Below, piece after piece: positions 24,782-37,078 of a DNA stretch of 64,000 nt. Source of the DNA: Lepeophtheirus salmonis (taxonomy: Eukaryota > Arthropoda > Copepoda > Siphonostomatoida > Caligidae); NCBI RefSeq assembly GCF_016086655.4, contig NC_052137.2, positions 38,832,007-38,896,006 on the forward strand, read 5' to 3'. A model generated the notes under the pieces. It saw only the letters and a program-made list of their open reading frames with translations. It had not been told where the DNA came from and did no database searches. Position numbers and translations under genes: made by a program. Position 1 is the stretch's first letter. Every line of letters starts with the position of its first letter.

Positions 24782-27700
24782 TACAGCTGTCGAAAATAAA
24801 CATAACTGAAAAAATGTTTTACAGAATATTTTATCAAATTGCAAATTGTATTTGCTGTTTAGCTTTTTAGTTTTTATGGGTCTGATTTATAAAAAATAGT
24901 TCATTACTTTTATTTATAATATAAAACGAGATTTCAATTTATTTTCATGATTTGAAATTTCAATGTTATTTGAATGGGAATAATAGGGCTAGACAGATAA
25001 AATTGCTGCCATTACATAAAGTAAATGCAATAATCTAAATTCGTGCAATTTGTGTTAATCGACCAAAAAAACCAAGCTTTTTAAGATCTTTGAGTAATTG
25101 TTAATAACTAATTATATTACAAACTAAAATCATTCACAACTATCAAATAAAATATGTTCCCAATTGAACTATTTATCTTTTAATATCACAGAACTATCCC
25201 TCGAAAACCACTGAGTAAAAAGTTATTTATAGAGAATCAAAAAAAATCACAGTATATTAAACACTAAAGGTTGTTTTATGGAGTGCATCGACTATCTTAT
25301 TTGATTGTTAAAACTGTGTAAAACCAAACATGTAAATTGTACTATCATTATAAAACAAAAAAAAGACTTTTCTGATTTATTTAGTATGTTTCATGGCCAT
25401 ATAAAAAAAAGGAACGGATCTTGCCCCACCCTGTCTAAATACATATGTACGTTCCAACCCCAAGTATATGTAAAAACTTTTGACTCATCCTAAACACATT
25501 TCCCACCCACTTTGGCAACAAGCCATAGCTGATGCGTATCCCACGCTGAAGAAGAATGAGTAATTAAAAACAATGGATGAGTAAAAACGTCGTCAACTAA
25601 AGGGTTCCTTTTAATTTATTTTATTTGAAAAAATCAATTAAGGAATTGCAAATTTAAGGTTATATTTTTTTTTTTTCTCGAAAAAAAAGCAAATAACTTA
25701 ATGAAGATTTTTATGGATGAGAGTTCCAAATGTAGTGGCCTCATAAGTATATTATACTATGTAGATTTTTCCTTAAAAATAAATATATCCAAATATTTAG
25801 AAGTCATTTTACATAGATTTTTATATCCTTAGTCTTTTTGTAGGTCACTAAAAAGAGAGGAAAAATTCGAAAGAAAGACATTATGTATAATTATAGGTAT
25901 GGACAAAATATTTTTATGAACATGTAAAAATGTAAAAATTAGCTTCGTAATAAGTACATATGATAAAAAACAGGAATGTAAGTAATTATAGCTCCATTTA
26001 GTTTTAAATGAGAATAATCTACAAAAAGGCTTTGTCACCGTCTTTATGCAGATCTAAAGATGTATCGTATATTTAGTCAAATCGACCTTAAAGCCACAGC
26101 ATAAACGGGTATCATGAAAAACAACCAATATTACTCATTTAAAAAAAAACACTTATAACTTGACCTGAAGGCATTTTAATCAAGATTAAATCTGTGAGCG
26201 TGTATAGAAACATTTAAAATAAAGTTAACTAATAATGATTGTTATAGATATGTTTAAAAATATAGATAAAAATGAATATAATTTTGATGTGCATACTTAT
26301 TTAGAAACAGATGGCTTCCAATCGAATCTCATTCAATAATTTATTGATATGGCTATGAATAACCAAGAGGTAAAATTTGTGTTTACATTCTTGATTTTCA
26401 CCTTATAATTCATTCGCCATCAAAATAAATCTGAATGTGTGCATTTTTGGTAGATCGTTAATAAGAAATATTATAATGATCTACCAGGACGCTGCTTTTC
26501 TGAAATATTGGTTTGATCAATAATGATTTCTTGTAAATAATATTGAACAATACATATTATATCAAAAGTTATAAGCCAAATGGAGAAGTGAAGACCACTT
26601 TATCAATATTTGTGGAGATAAGTTTTGTTCAAAACACTTTTTTTTATCCGCTTGGACTGTTGAGTATACTGGAATAATACTCTAAAATATTCACAGACGA
26701 TTTAAAAATAAATACCGACACTGATTCCGGTGCAATTCTACGAAAAGTTCCTGATGCCGATTCTTTAATATTTTAAATAATACTTAAAAAATACCATTTT
26801 GCTATCAGGATTGATTAATTCAATATTTATGTATATAATAATGAATAACTATTTTCTGAATAATAAATAATATTTTGTAACAAGAAAAATATAAAAGGCT
26901 AGGAACTATAACTTTTTTTTCTAATTTTCCATTTTTCTTTTGGCAGACGAGGCTAAGAGTGGATGAAGAAGCAAGTCGAAAATAAAAAATACTTTAATTT
27001 CATGGCTAAATGACGTTCTGAAAACATAGTAGTTCATAACCAACATTGGGCTATTCTTAACTTGTATATAACAGATTATATGGCGTTGCACTCATATGAT
27101 ATTTAACAAAAAATATACCCGTATCATGGCTCAATCCATGATTGATTTTTGTTAAAGATGTTTTAGATTGAAATGTTCTTGTTGAAAAGAGCTTATTCAT
27201 AAACATTTAACTGGCTATAAACTAATAAATTACATATTGAACTTACAAAAACTATTAGAAATAAATGCTCAACGCAAAACATATCAAATCTTATATAAAT
27301 ATTCAAAACACCTTTTATATAATTATTATAGTTGCATATATCTTTTTTAATCTAAGATAGAATTCAAATTTGATGTTATAAGAGTACAATATTCCAAAGG
27401 ATCATTAATCCCTGGGTTTTTTATTCAAAATAAGATATTTTATACATAATATATTGATGTGTCATTTTAAATATTAAATTTTTTGGAAAAAAATTTCAAA
27501 AGTCCTTAACTATTCACCAAAAATTGATTTTTTGGAAAATAAATTTCAAAAATTCAGCGGATGGCCTTGGTATATATAGTTATATACTTGCAAATTACGT
27601 AAGTGTGCGTATGTATGTAATATGTATAATCATACCCTTTGAAGTCAGAGTAATGGCTTTACCTTTACTGATATTACATTAAGGAGTATGTATATTAGTA

Positions 27701-29511
27701 ATGCTCGATCGCTTAATCCACTTATCTACTTGAATTACAATACTTTTGTTATTTGAATATTTACTAATTTATAAACAAATTCATAGATATATACATTATA
27801 CAATATAAAGAGAATGAAAAATACTATCAATGTTTTGAGTGATAAGAAATTGTTCTTTAAAAAATAATAGCAAAGTAATGAAAACTTGATTAAGGTTCAT
27901 TGTATAAGTTTGTGCGTACGTCATACTTTTGCTTTCTATCTCAAAATTGGGTAGAGTGGAGGTGGATAGTTGAAATTCAATTAATGCAACTTTTTAATAA
28001 TTAACAAATAACTTCACTAAATGCAAGGAAGCGAAGTTATTTGCAAAATGAATAATATATTATTATCGGGGTAGGAAGAGACTCAATCAATCAAAATTTA
28101 CAAAATAAGTTTCGACGTAGGATTAGACCATCATAAAAGTTAGTTTATATTTATTGTAATTTTCTTTTCCAGGAGTTAACGGATTTGGCAACTTTGCATT
28201 TAATCTCCATGATACCTATTGCATTCATCCTGTAATAATTCATGGTAGATACAAGAATAAGTTGTAGTACTTTACTTAACGAGATGTGATCTCCTCCGGC
28301 TTAATCGTTCAGTCCACAGATCGACTTCGAGTACCTCCCTACCCCAGAATACTGAAATAGGGACAAAATCACAACTTCTTGAATACAATGCGACTTTCTA
28401 TTTACTTTCATGATCCTCCAAAGTGCTAATTGTCCTATTGTATCGAAAAAATCAAGATGCCTCTTCTCCTAAACCAATAATATATTCTTTGTTGCAAAGT
28501 TCTATTCAATGTTGTGCCCTTAGCGGTCTTGCTGTTCTAGCAGCTCCGGTTCTTGAACCACCAGAACCGTAACCAAAAATGTCGAAATGAGACCACAATA
28601 TATTGCTTATCGGTCTCAGTTCTTGTGCTTCTGTTTCTTTATAAAATATATCAAGAAATAAAATACATATGATAAAAAATAAATTAAAGTTAATAAATAA
28701 GTCATTTTTTTTTTTTTTTTTTTTTTTTTGCGCAATTGCACAAAACCCTTTTCCAATGATTTTTTACGTTACCAGGGTGATACAGTTGTATCTTAATTCC
28801 AAATAGGTAAGGGGTTCTTATGGATCTAGAAATTCTTCTTATGGAAAAGGATCTAATAGACTGCAGATTTATGTTGCAGTTTGGGCAAAAAATCACCCAC
28901 TTCAGTTGCTAAAAAAAAATAATATATAAAAAGTTAATGTACGGAATCAGTTTTTATGAGATGAAGAAGTTTGGAGGTGCTAAATAATAATAATGAGAGG
29001 AGTGCCATATTTTTGTAATATTCATTCCTTTAGCGTCTTAATTCATATCTAGGAAAGTGTAGGCTCCTTGATTGAAACTACGACCGTCCGAAATCAATTT
29101 GAGTTGGATGATAAACAAACTCAGTGCATCATGTTTAATAAGCCAGTCTTAAGAAAACAGTTCTTAGTACTTGCTATTCAATGAGATGACAGATTAAATT
29201 TTCGACCACGAATCTCCAGATATTTCAGTGAATAGCTAATGGATTTTTTTTTAATTGAGGTATTTATGGGAAAAGAGATCCATACCCAAAGTAAAAGCCC
29301 ATTTTCAAATTCATATTTTGACTTTTTTTTTAAGACTTTGTGGCATAGCTAAAGAATTGTCCAACTACCAACAGATTTTGGGTCTTTTTTTCTGTTAATT
29401 TTTGGATGAAATGTGAAATGATACAATAATGTTTGCGGACATTTAAGAAAGCCTTAAATATCTCCCTCTGGATTCCCTAACAAAAAACAATTCTTGTTAA
29501 CAATGTGTACA
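24782..29511. other. Gene-free stretch with one fold-back fragment
   Basis: Only AT-rich DNA. At 27475-27570 there are two units of the fold-back interior ending in GCGGATGGCCTT, a truncated right end of that family. A T25 run sits at 28705-28729. A GC-richer part at 28270-28330 and 28510-28600 has no recognisable frame. Confidence 0.5.
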
Positions 29512-29519
29512 TATAATAG

Positions 29520-31097
29520 CAGAGCTGGGCAGCGTACCACATTTCTTTAGTTCTGTATCCGTAGCTCCGTACTGTTACAATAGGGGTTTTGTATCCATAC
29601 CATTTTTCAGATTATAGCTCCGTTCCACGTATACCCGTACCTCCGACCTGTACCAAATTATGTATTACGAATCAAAGATATTCTAGTTATGAATATTCAA
29701 ACGATCTCAAATAGCACGTACAATATTAAAAAATAGACTTTTATATCTTCTAATATATAAAATTATAAATTTATAATAAAATATAATTATTGAATAAAAA
29801 TAATAAACAAAATACAAATGTAACATTAAATTGTTAAATTGTAAAGAGATATAATTAATAAAAGAATCAAATACACAATTTACATCTCCTCTTCCTCCTT
29901 TTTCAAAAGCAAGTCCAAGTGGCCTTAGGTATATATAAAGACTTGATCTTCAAAATTGTAGATGTACGGAAAGACTTCATCTTTTTTTATGTTATACGAG
30001 CACAAACACGTCATCTTAAAGATAGCCAATTAAAAAGATTTCATTTATATTTATCTTGTTTATGTTACAATTATAAACTAAGATTATAAATCTACTATTA
30101 ACTATAATTATATAATCATTTAAATTGTAAAACCCTCTTGTATACAACAATTTTTGTTCTTGTTTTCTTTGCATTTGATGTAAATATAATCAAACCTGTA
30201 CACCCTTTTGACACTCTTGAAAATCCAACATATAATTGACCTTGTAAAATGGTACTGATTTTGGTAAATATAAAGCCATTTTTTCAAATGTTTGAGCTTG
30301 TGATTTATTTAATGTCATTCCCATTGCTAACTTGCCATGTTCCATCTTTAACCATAATGAAGATTGAAGATATATAGTAAAATTAACTTGCTAATCCTCT
30401 TCTTCCTTCATTTAACTAACTCTCTTGTTTAATTCGTATTCAATATACGTTCTCCCTTTTTCCGTCTGTACAATTATTTGTTTTTTGGATTTGTAATTTT
30501 TTTGGCGCATTTTCGAAGCTACAACCCATACTTTGAAAATACTTTGAGGCACGGCGAATATACATTGTTTTAATGAACAAAATCGACTTATGTATGAAAA
30601 AGAGAAAATTTACCCTACAAAGTTCAGGAATCTAGTCTAATCAGAATTAACCATAGCCCTACTTACGTAACTCAGAATTCAGAATAACTTTTATTTTATG
30701 TTTAAAGTCTGTATCTGTGTCACACACAAAAAAAATTATTTTAATTATATAGGGCTAGGGGATTTGTAGACGAATTTTGGAACTAGTAGATCCATTTTTA
30801 ATTTACCTATAACAACAAGTTTGTACATGGGGGTGTTATTGTATTTTTTTTCTGATGTGAACAGAGGAGACATTTTTTCCTCTTTGTTTGTAAGTACTCT
30901 TAGCCATGATCGAATAAAGGCAAATATATTTACATAAAACATAAAATCAAGATGAAAACTAAGCTACAAAGTTTCTAATGTAAAAAGAGTACGGAGTACG
31001 TACCGTACTAGATTTGGATGAGATACGTACCATTTTTTGGTTCCGTACTGGTACTGAAGTACAGAGTAACCTTTAGATACGGACTTTCCCAGTTCTG
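29520..31097. mobile_element. hAT-type element with perfect 8-bp target duplication
   Basis: The element starts CAGAGCTGGGCA and ends, read on the minus strand, CAGAACTGGGAA. Both sides are flanked by the identical octamer TATAATAG (29512-29519 and 31098-31105). An 8-bp duplication with CAG-type short inverted repeats is characteristic of hAT elements. Each end carries a sub-terminal cluster of CCGTAC or GTACGG motifs within about 130 bp, reminiscent of hAT transposase-binding arrays. The interior encodes no hAT transposase but holds a PIF1-like helicase fossil (30182-30352). Confidence 0.8.
30182..30352 (-). pseudogene. PIF1/Helitron helicase C-terminal fragment
   Basis: The minus strand reads LAMGMTLNKSQAQTFEKMAL, then YLPKSV, and after a frame change LQGQLYVGFSRVSKGCTGL. 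These correspond to the two late motifs of superfamily-1 PIF1-like helicases, usually MTINKSQGQTF and GQLYVALSRV. In animal genomes such sequences come mostly from Helitron Rep-helicases. The Walker A and other upstream motifs are not recognisable in the next 200 bp. The frameshift and isolation inside a hAT-type element show it is a relic, either an inserted Helitron piece or a captured fragment. A cellular PIF1 gene exon is less likely given the frameshift. Confidence 0.8.
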
Positions 31098-33098
31098 TAT
31101 AATAGCATGATAAAAAAGGATAATTCCCTTTTGTTGTAAAATATACCAAAGCAATGCATTTTATAGATCTTAATTATAATTTTAGATATCATAAGAAAGC
31201 TGAATACATTAGATTTAACATGCAAGTAGTGTTTCTACGTCCAATATGTTGACTTGAACCCCTCTTTCTTTGTAGCAAAGAAACTTATCAATTTATTTTA
31301 TAAAAATTCTAGTTAAAAATTATGACGTTCGCCCTGCACTTTGAGAAACACTGGATTTAGCCTTGTATATACAACGAACATTCGTAGTACTAATAATCCT
31401 TAAAACTACATGCGTCAAAGTATATAAGATGTGTATATTTGATGAGTATACAAATATATTTGCTAATCATCAACTATCCGTTTAGTCTTGATTCTATTTA
31501 AAAAAATGAGACGGATATATTTTAAGTGATGTGTTTCTTTATTTGATCATTGCCTCATCATCCTTGAGCCACATTTTAATGTATAAATACTGTCAATAAA
31601 TGGCTTACATTAGCACATGAAATATGAGTCGCCTTAGCAGGCGTGATATTTATATATTTAAGTATTTTGCTTGTGATGCAACAAGCGTATAGCTCAACAT
31701 TCCAAAGAATAATACGGATAGAAAAACTATTTAACTTCTATCTACATAAATGTATAAGTATATTTGAATATAGGTTGTTCTATTAAGGGCATATGCACAG
31801 GGGCGTCCACAGGGGAGGCTGGAGCCCTCCCCCCAAATGGAATTTTTGCTTTTTACTAGAATTTTTTTTGTCATTACGACAGTTATGTACCAGAGCAAAA
31901 TATTACAAAGTATATAAGTACAAAAATTTAATTTTTTTAATAGCTGTTGTGTATTTTTGAAATTTTCTTCAAAATAATTAATTTTTCAAATTGTTCTACC
32001 AAAAATTTATTTTTTTGTGAATTGATGTGGATTTTCAATTTTTCTTTTTTAAAAGTTTAATATTTCAATTTTTCTCAAAAAATTAAATTTTTTCATTGTT
32101 TTTCCGAAAAATTGTAGTCTTTTGTGAATAGCTGTGGTTTTTGAAATTTTATTTCAAAAAATTAAATATTTCAAATTTTATTTTTGATATTTTTTTGAAA
32201 AGTTAATATTTAAAAATTGATTTTTAAAATTTTTTTCAAAAAATATAATATTTGAAAATTCCTTTTTTATTTTTTTCCCAAAACATTTAATTTTGCGTAA
32301 CTAGCCATGAATTTTCGAAATTTTTTTTCAAAACATTTTAATTTTTCAATTTTTTTCTTCAAAAACCAAGCCCGTTCTTTAAATTATAATATTACGGACG
32401 TCCACGATGCACTAAAACATATCCTTTTAAATTTTAACATTCCCAATCACACCCAGGCAAGAGGATCCAATTTTAAAATAATGAAATAAAATTCAACTGA
32501 CTTTATGGATACCCGAAATAAAACGATGTACTTGTGTTTTAAAATATAATTTCAAGACCAATAACAATGAATAAATACCTATCTATATAGCTTTTGATCT
32601 TGCAAAGATCAAGATTTAAGATTTAAATGTTGAATGTAGCATTTTTGTAAGAGAAAATTATAATCAATAATAATAAATAAAAAGATGTCATTTTATGACA
32701 TGCGCAAATATGATGAAAATGAGACGAATTTGAGTGTAGATAAGAGTTGTTTTAATGCCCAGTTATCCTTGACTTATCATATAAATATATATGTTATGTA
32801 TACATGTAATATATACACTACCGGGGGTCCGTAAGATTAAATTTTGTTCAGTTACTTTATGGATTTTTTTTGAAAAATTATATTTTTTGGAAAAAATTTC
32901 TAATCTACATTGCTATTCACAAAATATCTCCAATATTAATTATTTTATAATTTTTAAAAAAATCCATAGCTATTCCCAAAAAAATTGAATTTTTTGGAAA
33001 AAAAATTCAAAAATCCACAGCTGTTTGCAAAAATTAAATTAAAAAAATAAATACAAAAATTCAATATCAAATATTACCATTTTTCGGAAAAAAAATTA

Positions 33099-33190
33099 AA
33101 AATCCATAGCAAATTTAGAAAAATTTAAAAGTCTATAGCAAATTTAGAAAAAATTTAAAAATCCATAGCAAATTTTCAAAAGAATTAAAA
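33099..33190. repeat. Tandem 29-30 bp units
   Basis: Three consecutive units built on AAAATCCATAGCAAATTTAG, the second with GTCTATAGC in place of ATCCATAGC. They lie in the right arm of the giant fold-back element. Confidence 0.8.
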
Positions 33191-33407
33191 AATTATAGGT
33201 ATTTACAAAAAATTTAATTTTTTTTGAAAAATATTCAAAAATTTGATTTCAAATATTTAATTTTTGGTAAAAAAGTTCAATATCTAATTTAAATATTAAA
33301 TTTTTTGGAATAAAAGTTAAAAAACCCAGAGCTACTCACAAAAAAAATTTCAAAAATAAAAATTACAGATATAAAATTTTCCGAAAAAAAATTAAGGAAA
33401 TCTATAA

Positions 33408-33690
33408 GCATAGTTTGTAATCCTAAAAGAACTGGTCAGTCGACAAAACTTGTCTCCTTACATGCAAATAAAAATGGTCAAGGAAGTCAAAATTAACCCC
33501 AGAAAAAATACACAGGTGATTTTATATCATGGGAGACACCAATACTCAAGCCTCGACACCTTAAATAAAGATTAAAGTTTACCAAAGAACACTTGGAGAA
33601 GTGTTTACCTGCATTAAAGCATTATGGTGGATCAAACATGCATTGGGGCTGTTTTTCTTCCAATGGTACACTCTTAATAGAACAACCTAC
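33408..33690 (+). pseudogene. Tc1-like (DD34E-type) transposase fragment
   Basis: Frames in order give NPKRTGQSTKLVSLHA (the GRP-like linker and start of the second helix-turn-helix region), GDFISWETPILKPRHLK-like sequence, FTKEHLEK and, in one open stretch, LKHYGGSNMHWGCFSSNGTL. The last corresponds to the Tc1 motif GGGSVMVWGCFS between the first and second catalytic residues. The catalytic residues themselves are missing. It sits inside the A-rich arm of the fold-back element, so it is a nested insertion or a remnant of the element's parent. Confidence 0.7.
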
Positions 33691-34350
33691 ATATATTCAA
33701 ATATACTCATATATTGGGAAAAAAGTTGAAAAATATTTTTTTGTGGAAAACAGTTATCAAAAATTTTATCTTTTGGAAAGAAGTTTAAAAAAATTAATTT
33801 AGAATATTAAATTTTTTTTGGAAAACAAGTTTCAAAAATTTAATGTTTTGGAAAGAAGTTTAAAAAAATAAATTTAGAATATTAAATTTTTTTGGAAAAA
33901 AAATATCAATTTGAATTTGAAATACAAAATTTTTACAAAAAAAGGTTGAAATATTAAATTTTTTGAAAAAAAAATTCGAAAATCTATAGTTATTCACAGA
34001 AAATTAATTTTTGGTAGACAAATTTAAAAAATCGATAGCTATTGTCAAAATCTTTGGAAAAAAATGTCAAAATGTATATTTCAAATAATATTGAAAAAAA
34101 AATTTATATAATAAAATATTTAGGAAAAAATTTATAAAATAAAGTATTTAGGAAAAAAATTTCAAAAATCGACAGTTACTCACATAAAATTTAATTTTTG
34201 GAAATAAAATTGAAAAATTAAAATTCATTTTAAATATTCAACTTTGAAAAAAAAAACTTGTATAAAATAAAATTTTCTAGTATAAACTAGAAAGTCGTTT
34301 TTTTGGGGTGGGGGGCAGCCGCTCCTGTCCACCCCCTGCAGACGTCCTTG

Positions 34351-35243
34351 TTATATACTTAGACAGTTTAGTTAACATATATATGTTCAATCTTTATAGA
34401 TCATATTATATTGTACACTTTAATGAGAATAAATTATAACTTTTTTCTTCCTCAGGACAGAGATAGTAAAAAATAACGCGTATATTATATATGTGTATCA
34501 AACCCGAGTCCTGAAAATAATTAAGATACATAACTATTAGGTATTATTATTCTGAACAAAATAATAAATAGGTGTGTTTTTTGTACCTGACTGACAAGTT
34601 GATTACTGATATAGTCACACATGTCAAGATTAAGCAATTGAGGGTTTTTTTGTTTGGTTGCCTGCTTTGTTTTTCACTCTTGAAAAGGATAGAAACAAAA
34701 ATGGAAATAATAATTCATAATTATGTAGATAATAGATAGAAGGAGAGAATTTTTTTTTCCTTCTCTTTACTCATTGGCTTAAAGGTGTCAGCTGCCATTA
34801 TGTATATTTTAAAGGTATTGACGGCAATTTATGTACTATTTTCTGGGCTTAATTTAAGTATTTATCATAGTTAGCCAATACTTATTCCTATTTATTAAGT
34901 GGGAACTTAATGGAGCTCGTTGCCAATTTTTTGAATAAATAGGGAATTGTGTACCAGTATGTAGAAATATAGTATATCCTTAAGATAAGAGCAATTCAGT
35001 ACTAAAAGATTATGTACGTATAAACAAGAATATAAAACTAAGTACAATAATAAAACAAGGCAAATCTAAAACTGGAATGATCATTCCACCCATCTAATCA
35101 ATGTAACAAATAATATATACGACACTAAGTAATTACAATATATTTTTCATAATGATTTTTCAATTTTCCATAAGTCATCAATCGAATTGATGAAGGATTT
35201 TCATGTATTTTAAGTGGAAGATTTACTCATGATTCCTTTGTAA
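34351..35243. other. Gene-free stretch
   Basis: AT-rich DNA without recognisable features. Confidence 0.55.
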
Positions 35244-35468
35244 AAATTATTGAGCCTTTTTCGGTATGTGCAAGAGTCTAACTCCAACATCATCAGAGCT
35301 CAAAATAATCATAGAATAATTGCTTTGAGTCAGTTCATGAAGGAAAAGGGATCTTCCAATTATCACTATTATGATGCCGAATATCTTATCGATTTCTTAG
35401 ATGATTTAAAAGAAGGAAGAAATAAATCAGACGAAAAACTAACTTCTCAACTACAAGAGTTATTTTGA
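35244..35468 (+). CDS. Unassigned open frame, possible exon or transposase fragment
   Basis: An open stretch of about 74 codons from a stop at 35241 to the TGA at 35466-35468. The first in-frame ATG is internal (the M of MKEKGSSNYHYY). Composition is charged and non-repetitive (YYDAEYLIDFLDDLKEGRNK), unlike the A/T-run frames elsewhere. I recognise no domain. It could be an exon of a cellular gene or part of an unfamiliar transposase. The low GC and lack of a matching partner elsewhere in the window leave this open. Confidence 0.3.
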   Translation, partial: KLLSLFRYVQESNSNIIRAQNNHRIIALSQFMKEKGSSNYHYYDAEYLIDFLDDLKEGRNKSDEKLTSQLQELF

Positions 35469-35633
35469 GAGTTTATTGTCTAAATAACAACTTGATATAC
35501 GTATTTTATATTATATTGCGAGCTATATTTGAAACCAAATTAAGACACATTTTTGTTTGGACTGTCCTAGTTTTGTTATTTTGGACACCAGTCATATTGG
35601 CCCATATTCAAAAATCTTTCATCTAAAAGATTG

Positions 35634-35945
35634 TACCGGTCAATGGTTATGTGCTGCATGAAGGAAGTCTTCGATAATATATTCATTACAGCCGAGAAGC
35701 GATTTCACAAACATATTAAAAGTCTAATATTTAAAAATTTAAGAAATATTTCCAAAATCCTGGAAGATCTAATTAAAAAATGCACAACAAATATATCCCT
35801 ACCCGATTGTCATTATATTAAGACAAAAATTATTGGAAGATATTGCTAAATTCATTTTAAAATACAGGCAAAGAAAGAAGGAACGAATGAAAAACAATGT
35901 TTGGGCCTGTACAGGGTTAAGTATGCATGAAATTCTACAACACAT
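35634..35945 (+). pseudogene. Unassigned coding-like segment
   Basis: A frame with KRFHKHIKSLIFKNLRNISK and LPDCHYIKTK ends at 35849. A shift continues as LLEDIAKFILKYRQRKKERM and ACTGLSMHEIL. The arrangement CH followed by a basic helix vaguely recalls the C-terminal end of THAP/P-element-type transposases, but the match is by feel and not decisive. It lies 170 bp after the previous open frame on the same strand, so both could belong to one decayed element or gene. Confidence 0.25.
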
Positions 35946-37076
35946 GTTTTGATTAGTCCACATTTAATTATAAATAATTATTTAAATGTACTATTTCCTA
36001 ATAATATTATTAAAGTTTATTCTATAAATTCACTTAATTATTTAATATATTAAAAGTAAATTCGGTTCTTTTTTAATTTTACATTTAAAAAAATGAAACT
36101 TTTAATTGAATTATTTCATAAAACAAGATATTAACAACTATTTTATAAAATAAAAACACAACATTTTACATCGTGAGAGAAATAATATGGCGATTAAACA
36201 CGTGGATACAGATTTTGTTTTTCTGAAAATAGTATAATCATAATGCACATTTCTCAAGGTTTTTACGATGAATTAGAGAAATAAGGGATTTAAATGACCT
36301 TATTTTTTTCAAAAAATGAAAAATCCAGATCGCGCCGGTAGATGAATTTACAAAACTATATATCAGTCGGTGCAATAGCTGTAGAGAATTTTTTTGTTGT
36401 TGTAGATTCTTTGTCTGTCCGCTCAGACCCTTCAGTCTTTTAGGCTTGATCCATGATTGATTTGTCAAAATGCCTTCCTATGAATTAAGTTGTTTTTTTG
36501 TTACTTTTTTTTATTCCATCATATTTTATAATAAGGATTATTACAATACTTTTTTTTTTTTTTGCCTTACCGTATGAAATTTTTTTATATTAGACTGAAT
36601 ATAAAAAGCCTTTTATGGATGACCTGAAAGGTCATATATAAATAAATACAATGTACATATTGTAATTTATATTAATAATGGAAAACATGTAAGATAAAAA
36701 AATTGTTAAAAAATATTTAATGAAGAAAAAAACCTTAATAAATAATTTAATAATGGTCGGAGAGGGGAAGAAACTCAAATCCTTTGTATGTAGTGTGTAT
36801 ATATATATAAATTATTTGCTTTATCATCTTTCAAGTTACAATTATATAAATATCTGAAAACGGAGAGAAAGAGAGGCAGTGGGGATTGGATTATATAATT
36901 ATAACGAGACTATAGAAAAGGAGATAAGACGGTTTAAATAATAATAAAACAAAAAACATGTATTTAAATTATGTTCACTCATTGAACCCCTCTCGATAAA
37001 AAAAAATGACTGAGTCTTTTCTAGATCACAATATGAATAAAACTGTAATGTTTAGGAACGTGAAAATATTCATGAG
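35946..37076. other. Gene-free stretch
   Basis: AT-rich. The minus-strand 76-codon frame at 36238-36468 contains KGLSGQTKNLQQQKN and is not recognised; I do not call it a gene. Confidence 0.5.
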
Positions 37077-37078
37077 TA

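Larger units (their letters stand above)
31798..34350. mobile_element. Giant (2.55-kb) fold-back element with satellite-like arms
   Basis: The left end CAGGGGCGTCCACAGGGGAG and the reverse complement of the right end, CAAGGACGTCTGCAGGGGGT, are inverted repeats, each followed by a G/C-rich tract. The left arm (31860-32345) is made of units like TGTGGTTTTTGAAATTTT; the right arm (32860-34260) is made of the complementary theme, TTTCAAAAATCCATAGCTAT. The molecule could therefore fold over most of its length. Tandem sub-repeats occur at 33099-33190 (three units of about 30 bp) and 33771-33900 (two units of 74 bp). A Tc1 fragment (33408-33690) is embedded in the right arm. No clean target duplication was found. 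Confidence 0.65.

Noticed and set aside
28165..28300. TTTTCTTTTCCAG followed by a frame with GVNGFGNFAFN, resembling an exon after a splice acceptor
   Set aside because: The frame stops after about 30 codons, no donor or second exon could be found, and the resemblance to a dehydrogenase N-terminus is superficial.
28702..28896. 64-codon minus-strand frame ending in poly-Lys
   Set aside because: The end is the T25 run read antisense, and the remainder has no recognisable domain. I also considered a processed pseudogene with poly-A tail but found no coding match upstream.
36238..36468. 76-codon minus-strand frame with KGLSGQTKNLQQQKN
   Set aside because: Not recognised, no start context or splice signals, no second copy in the window.
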